Shown here: piece after piece, positions 42,921-44,421 of the stretch
How the letters are laid out: the number at the start of each line of letters is the position of its first letter
How positions within the stretch are numbered: position 1 is the first letter of the stretch
Assembly: GCA_026387775.1 (NCBI GenBank)
Contig: JAPLLC010000033.1
Location: forward strand, 1 to 44,421
Direction: 5' to 3'
Source of the DNA: Candidatus Methylomirabilota bacterium
GTDB lineage: Bacteria > Methylomirabilota > Methylomirabilia > Methylomirabilales > 2-02-FULL-66-22
Length of the DNA: 44,421 bases
Position numbers and translations under genes: made by a program
Notes under the pieces: model-generated
Told to the model about the DNA's origin: nothing
The model's input: the letters and a program-made list of their open reading frames with translations, nothing else
The model's database searches: none

Positions 42921-44197
42921 TCCTTCCGCTGATCCTGAGCTTCGCCGTACTGCTGCTCGTCGGGGCACCCATGGCCGCAGCCATGGCGCTCTCCGCTACA
43001 GTGGCTTTCGTGATCCAGGGATCCACCCCGCTCATGCTGGTCGTCCAGACCATTTATGCGGGGATGGATTCCTTCCTGTTCCTGGCGGTTCCGCTGTTCA
43101 TTCTGGCCGGGAGCCTGATGGAGATCGGAGGGATCACGCGGCGGCTCGTCGCCCTGGCGCATGCCCTGGTGGGCCACTTCTGGGGTGGCTTGGGCATGGT
43201 GACTGTCGTGGGGGAGATCCTGTTCTCCGAGATCTCCGGCTCGACGACCGCCGATGTATCCGCAATCGGATCGGTCATGACCCCGGCCTTGCTTCAGTCG
43301 GGGTATGGTCCCGGCCGCGCGGTGGCGATCGTGTCCGCCGCGGCCGGGATGGGAATCCTGGTCCCGCCCTGCATCACCATGCTGGTCCTTGCCTCCATCG
43401 CCAACCTGTCGGTAGCCGCGCTATTCATGGCGGGTTTCCTGCCTGCCTTCACGATGGCGGGGCTGATCATGGTGCTCATCTGGATGCAAGCCAAGCGCGA
43501 GAACATCCCGCGACAGGGACGCTTTTCGTGGAAGCGATTGGGCACAACGCTCTTGGATGCGCTGATCGCCCTCGGAATGCCGGCCATCATCTTCGGTGGC
43601 ATCCTCGGCGGTGTCTTCACCGCCACCGAGGCCGCCGCCGTCGCGGTAGTCTATGGGTTGGTCGTGGGTGTGTTCGTGTACAAAGAAATCCAGCCCCGCC
43701 AGCTCATCGGGATCCTGGCCCATTCGGCGCTTCTGACGGCGGCGGTGGGGTTCCTGGTGGGGGCGGCCGGGATCTTCGCCTTCATTCTGGCATCCGAAAA
43801 GGTTCCGCAGGCCGTCGCCCAAGGAATTCTCTCCGTCTCGAAGGACCCGACCTTCTTCATGGTGGTGAGCCTGTTCGTGTTCCTCTCCATCGGCCTGATC
43901 CTGGAGGGTCTGCCGGCCGTGATCGTCTTGTTCCCCATCATGCAGCCGGTCGCGCGACAGGTGGGCATTGATCCGCTGCACTATGCCATCATGGCCACCG
44001 CGGCGATCGGCGTCGGCATCTTCATCCCGCCGCTCGGCGTCGGATACCTGATCGCGTGCGGAATCGGGCGGATTCGAGCCAGCGATGCCATCCGGCCTAT
44101 GCTGCCCTATGTGGCGGTGCTTGTCCTGGGTCTACTGATCATTGCCCTGGTGCCGGGGATCACCCTCGTCTTGCCCAGGCTCCTGGGACTGTATTGA
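42917..44197 (+). CDS. dctM: TRAP transporter large membrane subunit (DctM)
   Basis: A 426-residue ion-coupled transporter subunit with about twelve helices. Motifs are VPLFILAGSLMEIGGITRRLVALAHALVGHFWGGLGMVTVVGEILFSEISGSTTADVSAIGSVMTP and GILVPPCITMLVLASIANLSVAALFMAGFLPA. The second repeat has GGVFTATEAAAVAVVYGLVVG and IFIPPLGVGYLIACGIG. The end (LLIIALVPGITLVLPRLLG) is typical of the family. ATG at 42917 overlaps the dctQ stop. Confidence 0.95.
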   Translation: MILPLILSFAVLLLVGAPMAAAMALSATVAFVIQGSTPLMLVVQTIYAGMDSFLFLAVPLFILAGSLMEIGGITRRLVALAHALVGHFWGGLGMVTVVGEILFSEISGSTTADVSAIGSVMTPALLQSGYGPGRAVAIVSAAAGMGILVPPCITMLVLASIANLSVAALFMAGFLPAFTMAGLIMVLIWMQAKRENIPRQGRFSWKRLGTTLLDALIALGMPAIIFGGILGGVFTATEAAAVAVVYGLVVGVFVYKEIQPRQLIGILAHSALLTAAVGFLVGAAGIFAFILASEKVPQAVAQGILSVSKDPTFFMVVSLFVFLSIGLILEGLPAVIVLFPIMQPVARQVGIDPLHYAIMATAAIGVGIFIPPLGVGYLIACGIGRIRASDAIRPMLPYVAVLVLGLLIIALVPGITLVLPRLLGLY

Positions 44198-44303
44198 CTA
44201 TTTCATCGGTGACGATGGCCCCCCGCTCGCTCCCGCGGAGGATCACTGTCTCATGCCGCCATCCCTGTCGCCCGCCAGAGCGTTGCTCCACGCCGTCCGC
44301 GCT

Positions 44304-44421
44304 TCAGACCATCCGGAACAGCGATCCCAGGGTGCGGCCGAGCAGCTTGTTGGCCAGGAGCATGGAGGCGAGGACGGCGACCGTGAGGAGGGTCCCCAGG
44401 GCTGAGGCCGGCCCGAGCAGG
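44304..44421 (-). CDS. C-terminal end of an unidentified membrane protein (cut by window)
   Basis: On the minus strand an open frame enters from the window edge and ends at TGA (44304-44306): LLGPASALGTLLTVAVLASMLLANKLLGRTLGSLFRMV. It has one clear hydrophobic helix followed by a basic tail, as at the end of a transporter or channel. It converges on dctM. Too little is present to name a family. Confidence 0.45.
   Translation of the reverse strand, partial: LLGPASALGTLLTVAVLASMLLANKLLGRTLGSLFRMV

Overview
This 44.4-kb window is GC-rich DNA from a metabolically versatile, probably uncultured soil or groundwater bacterium. Several features suggest a Rokubacteria/NC10 (Methylomirabilota)-type genome: three kinds of solute-binding transporter or efflux system, CaiB-type CoA transferase, MetX/MetW/MetY methionine synthesis, sigma-54 regulators and dispersed palindromic repeats. 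That placement is an inference from style and gene content; there is no rRNA or tRNA gene in the window to prove it.

Region 1 (1-1.9 kb) is the 3' end of an RND efflux pump on the plus strand, closed by a 13-bp-stem terminator. Region 2 (1.9-15.7 kb) is a collinear minus-strand sulfur, selenium and methyl-group block. It begins with a SAM-I riboswitch and an intrinsic terminator, followed by metY, metX, metW, a methionine/aspartate-type aminotransferase, a NifS-SelD fusion and a TlpA-like thioredoxin. A second SAM-I riboswitch follows, then cysK, cysE, a cysteine desulfurase, mnmA and a methanol:corrinoid methyltransferase (mtaB) homologue. The mtaB homologue retains all three zinc ligands but has no corrinoid partner gene nearby.

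Region 3 (15.8-26.6 kb, minus strand) is a metal- or envelope-stress module. An NtrC-type histidine kinase/response regulator pair and a DUF2784 membrane protein lie upstream of two matching dyads and a near-perfect sigma-54 promoter. The promoter leads into a Met/His-rich periplasmic protein, a damaged small zinc-ribbon frame, a DUF2933-like peptide, an RND pump, an adaptor with a FixH-like domain, and a TolC-type outer-membrane factor. The adaptor and the outer-membrane factor each appear frameshifted, one by a homopolymer change and one by a 31-bp tandem duplication.

Region 4 (26.6-39.1 kb) holds a CoA transferase, an MFS exporter and a hydroxy-acid catabolic segment: a tartrate/malate-type dehydrogenase, a LarA-type racemase, and TctB, TctA and TctC. 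A divergent PrpR-like sigma-54 activator and a sigma-54 promoter appear to control it. Gene debris lies at its junctions: an MBL-fold remnant, an enolase-superfamily tail and a tctB stub. The segment is flanked by a 326-bp direct repeat of the MFS gene 5' end.

Region 5 (39.2-44.4 kb) carries a haem-binding-domain protein, a redoxin, a plus-strand TRAP transporter operon (dctPQM) behind a sigma-70-like promoter, and the tail of an unidentified membrane protein. Three copies of a 130-170 bp imperfect palindrome sit at gene 3' ends and supply their stop codons.
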